Source: Lamellibrachia satsuma (taxonomy: Eukaryota; Annelida; Polychaeta; Sabellida; Siboglinidae). Taken from it: a stretch of DNA of 64,000 nucleotides. Below, piece after piece: positions 1 through 11,432 of this stretch. Within the stretch, counting starts at the first letter, position 1. Each line of letters begins with the position of its first letter. Location: contig BSQZ01000001.1 of the NCBI GenBank assembly GCA_033239005.1, forward strand, positions 10,900,500-10,964,499. The letters run 5' to 3'. The position numbers were made by a program, and so were the translations under genes. A model generated the notes under the pieces. It worked only from the letters and a program-made list of their open reading frames with translations, made no database searches and was not told where the DNA came from.

Positions 1-1460
1 TGGCAGGGACTTGTACTACTGATGTTCTGGTTGAAATGTTCTGGTTGAAATGCTCCACAAGTAGAATGCAGCTACTGATGTAACGGGCAATGTTTTTATA
101 GTGTTATTTCTGGACTACAGGAAAGCGTTTGATCTCATTAATCATGATATATTTATCGATAAACTGATCACAATGGAAATACCAGCACATCTAGTCCGAT
201 GGATGGCAGCGTTTCTCCTAGTCCGTAGGCAGAGAGTTAAGATCGGGGACGATGTATCAAGTCCAGGCTACCCTAATGGAAGCGTTCACCAGGGAACTTT
301 GTCTGGACCAAAATATTTTTGGGTCGATATAAATTATTTACGAACACCTTGCCCTATCTACAAATATGTAGATGACACCACAATATTTGAAATATGCAAC
401 CAAAGCAGTGTATCTGTCATACATGATTCAGCTAACATTACTGCGTAGTGGTCTAGCAGTAATAATATGCGCATTAACACAAGCAAGACAAAAGAAATGG
501 TTATAAGTTCTGTATATATTTCTGTAATATGTTTAATATCTGTCGCATACTGATATAAATGGGATTAATGTTGAAAGAGTTACTCAAGCAAAAGTTCTCG
601 GTGTAACTATATCATCTGATTTAAGTCGGAATGGATATGTAGATGAAGTAGTTGCAAAGGCAATGAGAATGGTGTGTATGACCTATCAGTTGAAACGTGC
701 TGGAATCAATCAACATGATTTGGTTAGAATTTATGTATATGTGACCAGACCAGTAATGGAATATGCTTGTCCGGTATGGCACACGAACTTGCCTAAATAC
801 TTATCGGACAATTTAACAAGATTTTTTAAAATGTGCCACCCAAGCCAAAGGCCATGATGGCAAGTGAACAGGGAAGACATTGGCTTATCGAGAGTCCAAC
901 AATGTTCATATATGTGTAACCCGCCCTCCTAAGATAAGTGTCAACCTTGTTTTTAAACATATTCACGCTGCTTGCAGTTACACAATCCATAGACAATTTG
1001 TTCCATTATTTTATTGTTCTCTGTTCTCTGATATCCAATCTACACTGATCCTTTACTAATCTGACCCCATGTCCTCTAGTTTTGCTATCTTTCTTGAGTG
1101 AGAAAAACAAATTTCTATCAATATTTTCATACCCATTCAATATCATAAAAACTTCAACCTGATCTCCTCTTCATAACTAAGGTAAACATTGAGATAATCC
1201 AGAAACGATGTCTCAAAACTATATTTCCTGGTTTTAAGTAGGAAGATATTCTGCAGATGGTAAACATACCAACGCTGCACGATAGGCGCAATGCGATATG
1301 TTAAGCGTATTTCAGACGTGGTGATCACAAACTGAATAAGCTACTACCGGACACTCGAGGTGTTCCATATGCTCTGAGATCATTTAACGAGCTACCCGTT
1401 CCAATGGCTAACACAAATCGCTACAAAAACTCGCTAATACCAGGTGTTTGGTACATTTGA
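1..1460 (+). pseudogene. Jockey-like LINE reverse transcriptase remnant, interrupted
   Basis: The plus strand reads as a decayed non-LTR reverse transcriptase that enters from outside the window. Palm motif A is FLDYRKAFD near 108-135 and the catalytic box is YVDD near 366-377. A thumb/C-terminal part follows at 663-825 (VMEYACPVWH). After a gap at about 870-1,172 filled by an opposite-strand LINE fragment, the same domain resumes at about 1,190-1,458 (LHDRRNAI, then RSFNELPVP) and ends at a stop. Frames change several times, and a tag stop near 50 replaces the Trp of the LHKW motif. The layout and motifs match the LINE at 44,583-46,600, so they are probably one family. It is not functional. 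Confidence 0.8.
872..1172 (-). mobile_element. CR1-like LINE 3' fragment inserted in another LINE
   Basis: The minus strand encodes the typical C-terminus of CR1-clade reverse transcriptases: EVFMILNGYENIDRNLFF, then KTRGHGVRLVKDQCRLDIR, then SSVNMFKNKVDTYLRRAGYT. One stop interrupts it near the WNKL motif. It splits the plus-strand jockey-like LINE around it, so it arrived later. A second copy of its last part lies on the plus strand at 2,945-3,110. Confidence 0.8.
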
Positions 1461-2379
1461 ATGGTTTATCAGGTATGTTTAACATACAATTTTAATATCT
1501 AAAGTAATTTATTTATTTTCATGTTAATGTCATTTAACTATGTTGATTAGAATGAAGTTTATTAATGTAATTATACTGATACAGTCAGATTTAATTATAA
1601 ACATAATGTGCAATAATTGTTAACGTATTTTCCTGTGTTTCATAACAGAATTATACTTGCGTGGTTTTGTGTATTTTATCTTGACTGCATGTACAATACA
1701 ACTGAAAAGTTGTCAGTAATAAACTGATTCTGAGTGCATTAATATAGCAGAATTTTAAGGAGATGCTGTAACTGCCGGTGGTTTATTAAACCTCGAGCGC
1801 TAACCTAGTTCAGTCTCAATCACGACACCCATTGCTTTCTGCGTTTGCAACGCATGCTTTCCGAGTGGATGAAGTGGGTTTTTACTCTTCCAACCATGGA
1901 ATAATGTGTCAGATCTGTAGGCAAGTCACAAAAATTGCAAGTCAAACCAAGTCTCAAGTCATTCAACTACAAGTCAAGGCTCAAGTGGAACTAATGCATG
2001 CATTTAAAGGTTTATGATAGTAGTAATTGAAAAGATGAGTTGATTGATACAGCTTTTTGGTAGAAGTGTTGGAAATGGGTCAAGATCACACGGTTTGTTA
2101 GGAGATTCTTTAATGATAATGAAAACTTCATTAGTAGTTGCAGGTGTGAATCACTGTAATGTATTCTCAGAAAGTGGTGGTTCAGGGAAATCATGCTCGT
2201 TATCATTAATGACAAAATTCGATCGAATGCTAGCAATAGTATCTGTGAAGTATTTTGAAAAAGAACTATACAATGTATCCAATGAAGAATATTCAGGCAG
2301 TGTTTTTAATTTCTGCCGATGTAGAATTGTGTTTACGGATGGCGATGGTTTTCAGAATTTGAGATAAAATTTGCATAGT
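1461..2379. other. No gene recognised; LINE tail and unassigned sequence
   Basis: This is AT-rich sequence after the LINE stop at about 1,460, presumably its 3' UTR to about 1,740, and then unassigned DNA. Open stretches on both strands at 2,012-2,367 show no domain I recognise. They could be part of the decayed LINE whose endonuclease lies next to them on the minus strand. Confidence 0.4.
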
Positions 2380-2910
2380 AATCGGACTTTGCCTTCGACA
2401 TCACGTGATTACATAGATGTAGTTGCTTAGTATAACGGGATCGATCAAGTGGAGAATGAGTTCGTCGCCAAATTCTTTCAAGATATCGACGACGACATTT
2501 TGCTACAACTATTTCTAGAGATATCCATGGCGATGGAGGGCGAAAGTGTATACTTTTAGTTTGTTTAGGGCATGTTTATCCAAGAGTTTACTTAATGTTT
2601 CATGGTACTGATTAACAAGCTGGCATAACGTAGATTTGGGTTGGATCATAAGACCAGAATTTGCAAAATCACCATGAAGGGCATTTATGTTAATTTTATT
2701 TATTGGTCGAAATGTGATATTTTTTTTCTAGGTCTTAACCCGACTTGTAACCACAAATCAATAAGACTAAGAAATGAAACGTATTGACGTATTGACGTAA
2801 TGCATATGTTTGAAGGATATCCATGCATGATCTAGTATTTAGACTTGGTCAATCAAGGTGGATATTGAAATCTCCAAACATGTAAATATATGTATTTATC
2901 ACTTCAGAAA
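2380..2910 (-). pseudogene. LINE endonuclease-domain remnant
   Basis: On the minus strand the motif MFGDFNIHLD (about 2,860-2,890) matches the GDFN core of AP-type endonucleases of non-LTR retrotransposons. A later segment near 2,560-2,610 reads as a degraded SKLLDKHA-type linker seen in such elements. Stops and frame changes are frequent. The identification rests mainly on the GDFN motif and the surrounding LINE context. Confidence 0.5.
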
Positions 2911-2944
2911 GATCGTAGACCTGTATATTGGATATCAGGAAGTA

Positions 2945-3110
2945 CTCTTTCTCACAGAGGACAATAAATGAACGGAACAAATCATCTACATTGTGTAAAT
3001 GCTAGCAGCGTGAATATGTTTAAAAACAAAGTTGACAAATATCTCAGGAGGGCGGGTTACACATAGATGAAATTGTTTTGGAATCTCGATAAGCCAAACA
3101 TTTCATGTAA
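2945..3110 (+). mobile_element. CR1-like LINE 3' end fragment
   Basis: The plus strand encodes the CR1-type end ASSVNMFKNKVDKYLRRAGYT-like, followed by a stop. It is nearly identical to the minus-strand fragment at 872-1,172, including the trailing ctcgataagccaa block, so the two form an inverted pair about 2 kb apart. A frameshift lies just upstream near 2,985. Confidence 0.75.
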
Positions 3111-3299
3111 TCGCAATAACTGGACGTCGCAATTCATGAACGGAAGTAATTTCAACCCAGTGGCCTAGTCTAAAATAGTTCTCACGTATTTAGCTTAATT
3201 GTGACAAACGTGCACAGAGGGAACAATGAGACGTTTGATATGTCGTTCTATATAGTATTTTGCAACTATCCTAAAAAAATTGCTTTGTACTATTTATTT

Positions 3300-3660
3300 C
3301 CATGTTGGGTCCATTTTTGACCTAATGCACCTGGACTGTTTTGTTCTCTGCACGTTCTTGGTCGCACAGCAAATACCTGTCTGTTGCGCCTCTATTGGCA
3401 CCGAAACCACACTGACTCGCTGGTATAATTTCTTCAGCAGTGGTTGGCACAATCGTTTATAGGAGGGAGCAGGCCAGAATTGTTCGCGCAATTGCCAGGA
3501 GTGTAATTCCTCTGTAGTTCCTGCAGTTATACCCCCTTTTTGTGTGGAGTGTGAGGATCATGCGTTACGGAAGTCTCGGGGCACAACTCCGTTCTCCCAG
3601 CATGAAGTGGTCAGTAGGGTAGTCAGGTTATGGACAAGGGCATCACCATGTGTGTGGAAT
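3300..3660 (-). pseudogene. LINE reverse transcriptase N-terminal palm remnant
   Basis: Read on the minus strand, the segment carries decayed versions of motifs that precede the RT active site in L1/I-like elements: WENGVVPRDFRNA, a frame-shifted NYRGI-like block, then a degraded CGF-type block. Stops and frameshifts show it is dead. The clade is uncertain. Confidence 0.5.
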
Positions 3661-4586
3661 ACCATCGAAGTACATAATGCATTGTTTCTAATGGCATCAT
3701 TGTAATCTCTGACGATTAAAAAACGGCTGCATACACCATATTTGTGCTACGCGATTTTGTCTAGTGATGATTGATGAAGATATTGACGAAACCAAGCCTT
3801 TCGATAATGTTGTAATGTCTTTTGGAAATGTATCATGTATGCTATGATTAATTACCAATTTAATTTCAGTTGGTCACAGTAAATACCAATAACTAATACG
3901 AGGAAATTCCAAACATGACAACCTCTAGATGTAACACCAACTTTCAAGGACACATCATTAAAGACGTCGTATAGTAAGATATGTTGTGTTTGTAATCGAT
4001 TACATGTCACTTCAACATGGTACCACGATGTATGGCTGATACAAGAAATGTTTAGTTAACTCGTAATGTTATTGAAAACCTTTATTGCAATTTCATTTTT
4101 ATTGACTACAAACATGCGTATACGTCATAACATAACAAAGCAGATTACAGTATTGGATTATCCAATACGTTTCCAATCTTCAAAACTAATTCAAATAACA
4201 CAGCGTGGTTCCAATTATTCATGCTGGATCAAGGCAAGTATGAACAAAGTGTGCTGATGTTGCTTCATATATACAAAACATAACGTTATAACGTATATCC
4301 GGGAACGTAATGAGCAAAATTATTATCATTTGCATTATAAGCTGTAAAATAAGTGTACAATTATTATCGCATCTTCCTTTCATATAATCCGATGCCATGA
4401 GGACATGGGATTCTACAGAGAACCTGTCTTATGAGTTATTAGCAACAAGCACTAGCAATACATAAAAAACATAAGTATTAATTTTCATGTTGTACTGCAT
4501 TATCCTACGAATTGTAATTTCATTTTATATAGTAATCATTCATCCAATATACATTAAATCGTTTTTTGCTGAAACTGGTACTGATA
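3661..4586. other. No gene recognised
   Basis: This is AT-rich intergenic DNA between the LINE mosaic and the TA microsatellite. I see no conserved exon, RNA gene or clear transposon end in it. Confidence 0.5.
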
Positions 4587-4598
4587 TATACATCTGTA

Positions 4599-4665
<67 letters not shown>

Positions 4666-4728
4666 CAGTGTGCATTATATATATATATATATAATACACA
4701 CTGGATACATACATACATACATACATTT

Positions 4729-4783
<55 letters not shown>

Positions 4784-4784
4784 G

Positions 4785-4838
<54 letters not shown>

Positions 4839-4862
4839 CACAGTGGATACATACATACATTT

Positions 4863-4897
<35 letters not shown>

Positions 4898-4921
4898 CAC
4901 ACTGGATACATACATACATTT

Positions 4922-4998
<77 letters not shown>
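4587..4998. repeat. Compound TA microsatellite
   Basis: Long (TA)n runs are broken by a recurring spacer of the form ATACACACTGGATACATACATACATTTATTC, seen at about 4,690, 4,840 and 4,895. The spacer recurs between runs, so the array grew by larger-unit duplication as well as slippage. It starts 74 bases beyond the PSENEN stop codon, so the transcribed 3' end of that gene may run into it. Confidence 0.95.
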
Positions 4999-5000
<2 letters not shown>

Positions 5001-5071
5001 ATTGTGGACCGACTGTTTCATACTGAAGTGTACATGATATATTGGTCAGGATGCCTATGATGCTGCAGTTC

Positions 5072-6373
5072 TCAAGGGATTCCTTTAGGTATGATGAAGG
5101 ACATGTAGTCTGCTGTGGCTCCCCAATCAGCCCTATTCACTTGGAATATCACTATCCACGTTATGATGACAGCAAGCCACAACAAGGCGCCCACTGCCGA
5201 CCTAATCACATCTGGAAACAGAAGCAGATACTTGTATATTAAATAAATTCACACTCAATACAAATTGTGATTTATGTTAGGTGTCTCCTATTGCAACCCC
5301 ACCACGCCATCATCGTAACACTCATGGTACTGCAATCTAGAAAGAAATTGCAATTTATTTTTATTTTTGTCAGCCTGCAAAAATACTTACAAAGGTTATA
5401 GACAAGCCAATGTTTACTAAATCACTGTGAATGTAAAATGCTTTACAACATAACAGATACATGCTACTTTTCAAAATATTGCAATTTGACTATGATAAAT
5501 GTCATGACTAAAATGAATAAGTTAAAGTATTACAAACCTTTACATGAATACATTATAGGCCACAGTACACTATCGCAACGTATGCATGCCGTGTTAGCTT
5601 ATTCATTTCTTAGTAAATTCTTACATTGTTTCATTTGTGCTTGTTGTGGGAATGATGGTTTAGTGAAGGCTTCTCGGAAGAACCACACAACATTGATGAA
5701 CCAGAGAAAGGGTAAACAGGCAAAGCCACCTGAAAAAAGAATAGTCAGACATGCTGCTGTTGTCAAGGAATATACAATCACATTATAAGACAACATTTCA
5801 GCTGCTCACCTATGCCAGTCATCCATGGGAACATCATCCTGATAATCTCTACTAAACTAGTAACTTCTGCCAACATTGTGCCAGTATAGCACAGAAAATT
5901 AAATATATCACCTTTGTATCTGGGAGGGTGGGACATATACGTACATATGAAGTGTTTCCAAAGGTGTAAATTTAGTTCAATGTTGTTAAACAAGTTACTG
6001 ATTAATTTTAGCTGGAGTGTGGGTATCCCCTAAAACTTGAATGGCGTCAAAAAACTTATGTTGGCAAATGCGCTTCAATTTAAAAATCTACAATTGATCA
6101 AAAATATGTGACACTACATACTTACCTAGGGTACTTACTTAGGGTGAGCAACAAAGACCTCTGGGATAGAACACACCAAGCCCAAATAGAGATAGAGATC
6201 CTTAACTGGAGAGGATTGCCCAAGACAGTAGGCGCTGGTGAAATGTTGTGGATGGCCTATGCTCCAGGAGGAGTTAAGGGCCTAAGTAGTAAGTAAGTAA
6301 GTACATACTTACCAAGATAATATTTTCGACACAAAGTCAGTTTAGTAGTATTTTTCATTCTGCTCAAGTCCAT
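5072..6373 (-). CDS. PSENEN: PEN-2, gamma-secretase subunit
   Basis: Presenilin enhancer 2 is the smallest subunit of gamma-secretase, the intramembrane protease that cleaves Notch and APP. It binds presenilin and promotes its maturation. Three exons on the minus strand: 6373-6313, 5729-5625 and 5211-5072, with GT-AG borders and phases 1 and 1. They sum to 306 nt, or 101 residues, the same length as human PEN-2. Visible features are CRKYYLGGF near residues 15-23, the first membrane region [17 protein letters not shown] with the conserved Asn33, the second membrane segment [15 protein letters not shown], and the C-terminal DYMSF at 90-94, the counterpart of the DYLSF assembly motif. The start is the ATG that gives MDLSRM, matching the family N-terminus. 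Intron 1 holds an RTE-like LINE tail. No lesion is seen, so the gene looks functional. Confidence 0.96.
6110..6303 (+). mobile_element. RTE-like LINE 3' end in PSENEN intron 1
   Basis: The segment gaacattggaga-like to ctaagtagtaagtaagtaagta reads, with frame changes, as the extreme C-terminus seen in RTE-type elements (a W-R-V-V-D-G-L-like end). It finishes in an (AAGT)n tail. It lies within intron 1 of PSENEN, on the opposite strand, 9 bases from the exon 1 donor. Clade assignment is tentative. Confidence 0.5.
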
Positions 6374-7787
6374 TGTGTTCTGCTGATGTCCACCTGTTAA
6401 CAGGCACAACAGTTTCCCCATGCTGGCTGTCATAGCAACTAAATGTAATATGGTCAAAAACGACATTTAGTATTAGCAATTACAAAAGGTGGCCCTGACT
6501 AAAAACAAAACAATATTGTTGCATCTCCACTGGTACAATGCAGGTCAAACGAACAGTGCATTATACAGGCATTGTACCTGCCTTTGAGATAAAAATTAAA
6601 TAGGAAGTTTAGCTCCATGACTACATAGCATTTTTGGCTGCTAAATATAGGCCACTTTTCACTATATTCCAGCTTTGGAGATCAGTATCTCATAAATTAA
6701 TCAAAATAAAATTTCTCATATACCCAGATGTAGGTGTGTTAGTGATCCAAATAAAAAAATTGTGTTCTAACATTGTTGAAACATGGGTCTAAAATCACTA
6801 GTTGGCTCAATAATTTTGCACATAAAAATGCACAATTTCAGTGGCATATTGTGGGAAAACTAATATACAGAAGTGGATGTATGTATGTATGTATGTATGT
6901 ATGTTACTATTTACATATGATGGAGAATGAGTATGCTAAAATTTCAGAGTTCTAGCATAAATAGTTCATGAGTCATTGGTATTTTAAGTAAAACAAGAAA
7001 TCTTTCTGATTTTCGAAAATTGGCAAAAATGAAAGAACAAAAAAATGCTTAAATAGCTATAACTCAAACACTGTTTGAGATACAGCCCTGTGGTTTGACA
7101 TTTGACATGGTTACATTGAACAGTGCATTAATTGTAAAAAAAATTTCATTAAAAAATGTGAATGCAACAAGATTGTCTTCTTTTTGTTAATTTGAGACGA
7201 ATGCCCCTTTTACAAATCTTTCAATTGAATTTGAGAAAATCAACATGGAAGATGTTGTCCGTCAATTGTTGGCCAACTAACCTGGATTTAGTCTTCATGC
7301 ACAGGTGATCGATAATCATGTATTAGACAGGCTAAACCAAATTACTTACACCTCTGAATGACATTTTTGTGTCACTTACAAAAAGGAATAGTCTTAAAAT
7401 ATTATGTTTAGTGCTTTTATCAGTCCAAACAGGGCTGCGAATTGCATATGATAATATAAGCGGTTGATGCTGAATACAATGCACAAAACACACAATTATT
7501 TTTAAAAGAATATATGCCATAGATAGATAATAATATTATTTTAGTTATAACACATCACAGAGTACACTTGTAAAAAATGCCATAAAAAAGGAAGACTAGA
7601 AAGAAATTGCACAAATGCAGTCATCTTATTTCCATAGACAAGTGCGACTAGTCTATGGAAACAAGATAACTGTATTTGTGTAAGATGACTGCACTTGTTT
7701 TACAGTGCAAATAGCACAAAACAAGTAAAAAGTTCACTAGTAGCAGATCTTTTTTACATGGAATGATCCGTAATGATGAGGGTGGAT
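6374..7787. other. PSENEN 5' flank, no further gene seen
   Basis: This flank should hold the PSENEN promoter, because the gene is read leftward from 6,373. It is AT-rich, without an obvious CpG island or TATA placement I can defend. A (GTAT)n run sits at 6,880-6,903 and a hairpin at 7,609-7,681. Confidence 0.4.
7609..7681. repeat. 31-bp inverted repeat hairpin
   Basis: The left arm at 7,609-7,639 and right arm at 7,651-7,681 are inverted copies with about four mismatches. They are separated by 11 bases and centred on TCCATAGAC/GTCTATGGA. A further inverted match (gatgact/gcagtcatc) extends to about 7,695. It could be a MITE-like remnant or a structured transcript. No target duplication was found. 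Confidence 0.8.
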
Positions 7788-8734
7788 GGGGTCCTGAATG
7801 GTTCGGCCCATGATGGGTTCGGCCGAGGGATGGTTCGGCCTAGTCGTTTCGGCCCTAGCAGACAGATGGTTCAGCCCACTTCACTGAAAATCTAGTAGCG
7901 GAATTGTAAGCAGCAAAATTCTAAGAATAGTTGTATCAGCCCACAGCCTGATTCGGAAAAAAAATTAAATTATGATTGCGCACAAAACACACTAATATGA
8001 TAATTTAATTATTATAGAGCAATATCCATAAGATAACGGATATGACATAATAAATTTAAGGTTATCAACTGACCGACTACTATCGTCAAAGTTGGGAAAT
8101 GTTTATAACTTGATTAGGTATCTAACAATTCTATGACTATTGAATATTTATATAATAGTGATTTATTACAGATAATATTATATATTAACATATTTTGGAG
8201 AATAATATTGACTTTTAAATTCAAGGTAATCAACCAAATGGCTAATAATGTCACATTTTAAACTTGCTTTGTATTATTGTATATATGTTTATACTTTGAT
8301 ATATTTGGTATTATCTATGTATTAAAATGTTTTTATTGATTACCGGTTTAATTTAACAATTAAACCAACAGCATGACTGCCGAATGTCACATTTTAAACT
8401 TGTTTTTGCATCTTTATCTGTATATAATGTAAATTCTTAAAATTGTTTACATTTTACAAGATTCAAAAATGCTATTAATTTAGCATATAATATTTCCCAG
8501 TTGCCACACACAAATCACAAAAAGTCAAGTCAAAAATAAAGAACATAATAAGGTCCACAGACCCCACTTTCCAGACACTCGTTTCTGTCCGCGGAGCCCT
8601 CTGGCACTAGTTACATACACGGCTGATTCGGCCAATGGCAATGCGAGCGAAAACACTTCACGGTTCACCGGTTGTGAAAACAGTTGGTTCGTCCCATGGG
8701 CCAAACCCGTTATGGACCGAAACATCCGACACCC
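7788..8734. mobile_element. Non-autonomous TIR transposon, GGTTCGGCCCA family
   Basis: The ends are GGGTCCTGAATGGTTCGGCC on the left and the inverse of GGGTGTCGGATGTTTCGGTC on the right, as in the larger family member at 10,752-13,933. Internal blocks shared with that element include TTCTAAGAATAGT followed by GCCCACAGCCTGATTC (7,917-7,960) and GCGAGCGAAAACACTTCACGG (8,642-8,663). It has no coding capacity. The flanks do not show a matching target duplication, so one side may have been rearranged. Confidence 0.75.
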
Positions 8735-10165
8735 AACTGGCAATGATGGAATGAACGCATTGCTAATATTGGCATAGAAAAAAATTTGGAAAAGATCTTG
8801 TTTAGCGGCGTAAAAAAAATTAGGCCAATCAAATACATGATTACCTATCAAATACATGATTACCTATATATGTTCCAAGAAATCCTCAAAATGGGGTACG
8901 GTTTCAAAATCACTGGTACGTCGTTTCTACCATGAACCCGGAAATATGAAGATCTGATTGTACCCAACGCCGTTACGGCAACGTTAACATTTTGACTTGA
9001 AGTTGAGCCAGTTGAGGCTACAGAATCCCTGAGGCTACCATGAGTTACAATCCATACATACAGACAGCTCTATAGAAAAGACTTCACAGCGTTAGGATAA
9101 CATGAACATTGCCCTACCGCGTGATGTTGGGATACTTTCTTGTTATAATATTATTTCTTTAATACACTGTAACCGGAAATGTGCACAACGTTATCACAAA
9201 ATGCGAGTAAAGTGCTTAGCTGCAGCTTTATAAATACGTCTCCTTTATGGTCTGCTCGGTCATATCGTAAGGAGCTTACCGAAATAACGCATTTTTTTCA
9301 GAAGACGAATGCGTCTTAATGCGTTTTCAACTAAATTTTCGTAAGGTGTGTGCCATTTATGTTTCTGTTGATGTTTTATAAGCTATGACAACACAAGTTG
9401 CCATTGTGGTGCTGCACACTATTTGAATAAAATGAACAATTAGACCCATAAAAAACATCCGCGCGGTTGTTTAGACTTGCGTCTAAGCAGTCGTGTATAT
9501 ATGCCAACGCGTGCTCAATCGGGTTCGAAATTATTGAAACGTCGATCAGACCGACCGATTTTTTGCGTTCTGGTGCTAGTGTATATTAACTGCGACTTTT
9601 GTTAAATTGTTGTTGTTGTTGATTTTTTAGTATCCATTACTACCGAGGATAACACATTAAAGCACACCAAAGTACACTTATTTCCAATGTGGTCCTCCTG
9701 GTTTTTAAGAGTGTCATTCTCTAGAGTTAGTGAGTCCATCACAGTTTTTTTCCATTTCGCTGTATGGGATCTTTTACTCCCCCGGCATAGACACCAAATA
9801 GAAGGGACCAACGGTTTTTACTTACTCTTCCGAAAGACACAGGCAAAGTGGGGTGAACGAAATTGCCCAAGCTTCGAAACGGCGGAGATGGTCTCTAACC
9901 CCGCGGTACCTTCCGCCGAAATTCCGACGGTCTACCACACGACCACCGCATCCCACCTATCAGGAAGCGTTATTGTTCGGGTAATATTTTCGCTGACACC
10001 ATAATTTGCGAAATATTTTTGGATTAGCATATGTCCCCAAATACGCCACTGATACAGGCCACCCAAAATTGCGTCTTTAAAGACTAGTCAGCGTTGCAGC
10101 GTTGATCAGGCATTGGTGGACTTAGTCGTGGCTGCATTTTGCTGTGAACGCGAGATGCTTTGAAA
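8735..10165. other. U2AF1: U2AF1-A upstream region
   Basis: About 1.4 kb lies between the small transposon and the U2AF1-A start codon. The promoter and 5' UTR must lie here or farther upstream. The sequence becomes richer in CpG after about 9,440, in line with a housekeeping promoter. A dispersed-repeat copy is at about 9,840-9,960. No other exon is recognised. Confidence 0.45.
9840..9960. repeat. Dispersed repeat family, copy 1
   Basis: The block gtgaacgaaattgcccaagc (about 9,855-9,874) and the flanking text are shared with 28,609-28,815 and 57,956-58,155. This copy keeps a right-hand part, gtctctaaccccgcggtacc, that the others lack. It lies about 200 bases upstream of U2AF1-A exon 1. The class is unknown; a short interspersed element is likely. 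Confidence 0.65.
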
Positions 10166-11383
10166 ATGGCGGAATATCTCGCTTCAATTTTTGGAACTGA
10201 GAAAGACAAGTAAGTCCGATTTTTAAAGCATATTCGTTATACTTTTTACAAGCAATAGTTAATGGTGTATATGTTAAGTTTCCGGGTAGATAGGAATCAG
10301 TTGCATGTAAATTTGAACAACAGAATGTTATTCAATGTGCCTTACAGCATGGTGCCTGTGCGCCCGGGCCAGGGGCCGGGCCGGGCCTGGCTGGTTACAG
10401 GCAGCGCCATTGCTTCGGCAGCAAAATTCTTGGACGCTTCGGCGAAATAGTTGGTCGCATCGGCGGCAAATTTTAGTCGCTTCGGCAGCGTTACTGCTTC
10501 GGCGGCGAAATTCTTGGACGCTTCGGCAGCGTTACCGCTTTGGCAGCGAAATTCTTGGATACTTTGGCGGCGTAATAAATATATGTGTATTATAGTTACC
10601 GGTGCAGTTTTCGACCCATGCCAGTTTTCGATCCATTGAAATCTCGCTTGATATCACGTTAGAGAAAAAAACCGACTTTGCATGCTTACCAGACCAGGGG
10701 TCTCCCTAGAAAAAATAGGCATGGGCCAATTGGCCCATACAAGCAAAATTGGGGTCCCGGATGGTTCGGCCCATGACGGGTTCGGCCCACGCCGACGGAT
10801 GGTTCGGCCTAGTCGATTCGGCCCACGCGGACGGATGGTTCGGCCCATTTCACTGTCGCTATTGAAAGCAGCGACGGTCGATTCGGCCCACTCTAGCTAA
10901 GCGGCGGAAATCTAAGAATAGTCGTTTCGGCCCACGGCCTAATTCAGTAGGAGAGGCGGAAATTATGATTGTGCACAGAAACATACGTACACGCTAATAT
11001 AATAATAATGATCTGGAACTATTTATAAAAATAATTGTTTGTGTGAGCAACTTATATTTGATCAAGCCCTTTATTCAATTAATCGTCTTAAGGTAATTGA
11101 GCATATCACAAGTTGCAAAGAGGTGTCATTAACGTTTTCGGCTCTATTGTCCCACGTCAGTAGCTGATTTCTAAGAATAGTAGTTTCGGCCCACGGCGTG
11201 ATTCAGGAAAAAAATACTTAATATGATTACGCACAGAAACATATTCACACGCAAATATAACAATTATCTCATAAAATAACAGAATGCAGTCCAGCAACAC
11301 AACGCCAGAAATATTGACAACGGATGGAATTTCTGTCTTTATTAACAACTACCAAAACATAATTTTCCAAAACTAATACAACA

Positions 11384-11432
<49 letters not shown>

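Noticed and set aside
4487..5026. Long YIYIYI reading frames
   Set aside because: They are translations of a TA microsatellite.
10335..10595. Arg/Ser-rich ORF after U2AF1-A exon 1 as an alternative exon
   Set aside because: It is the reading of a degenerate GC-rich tandem repeat, and copy B has no counterpart.
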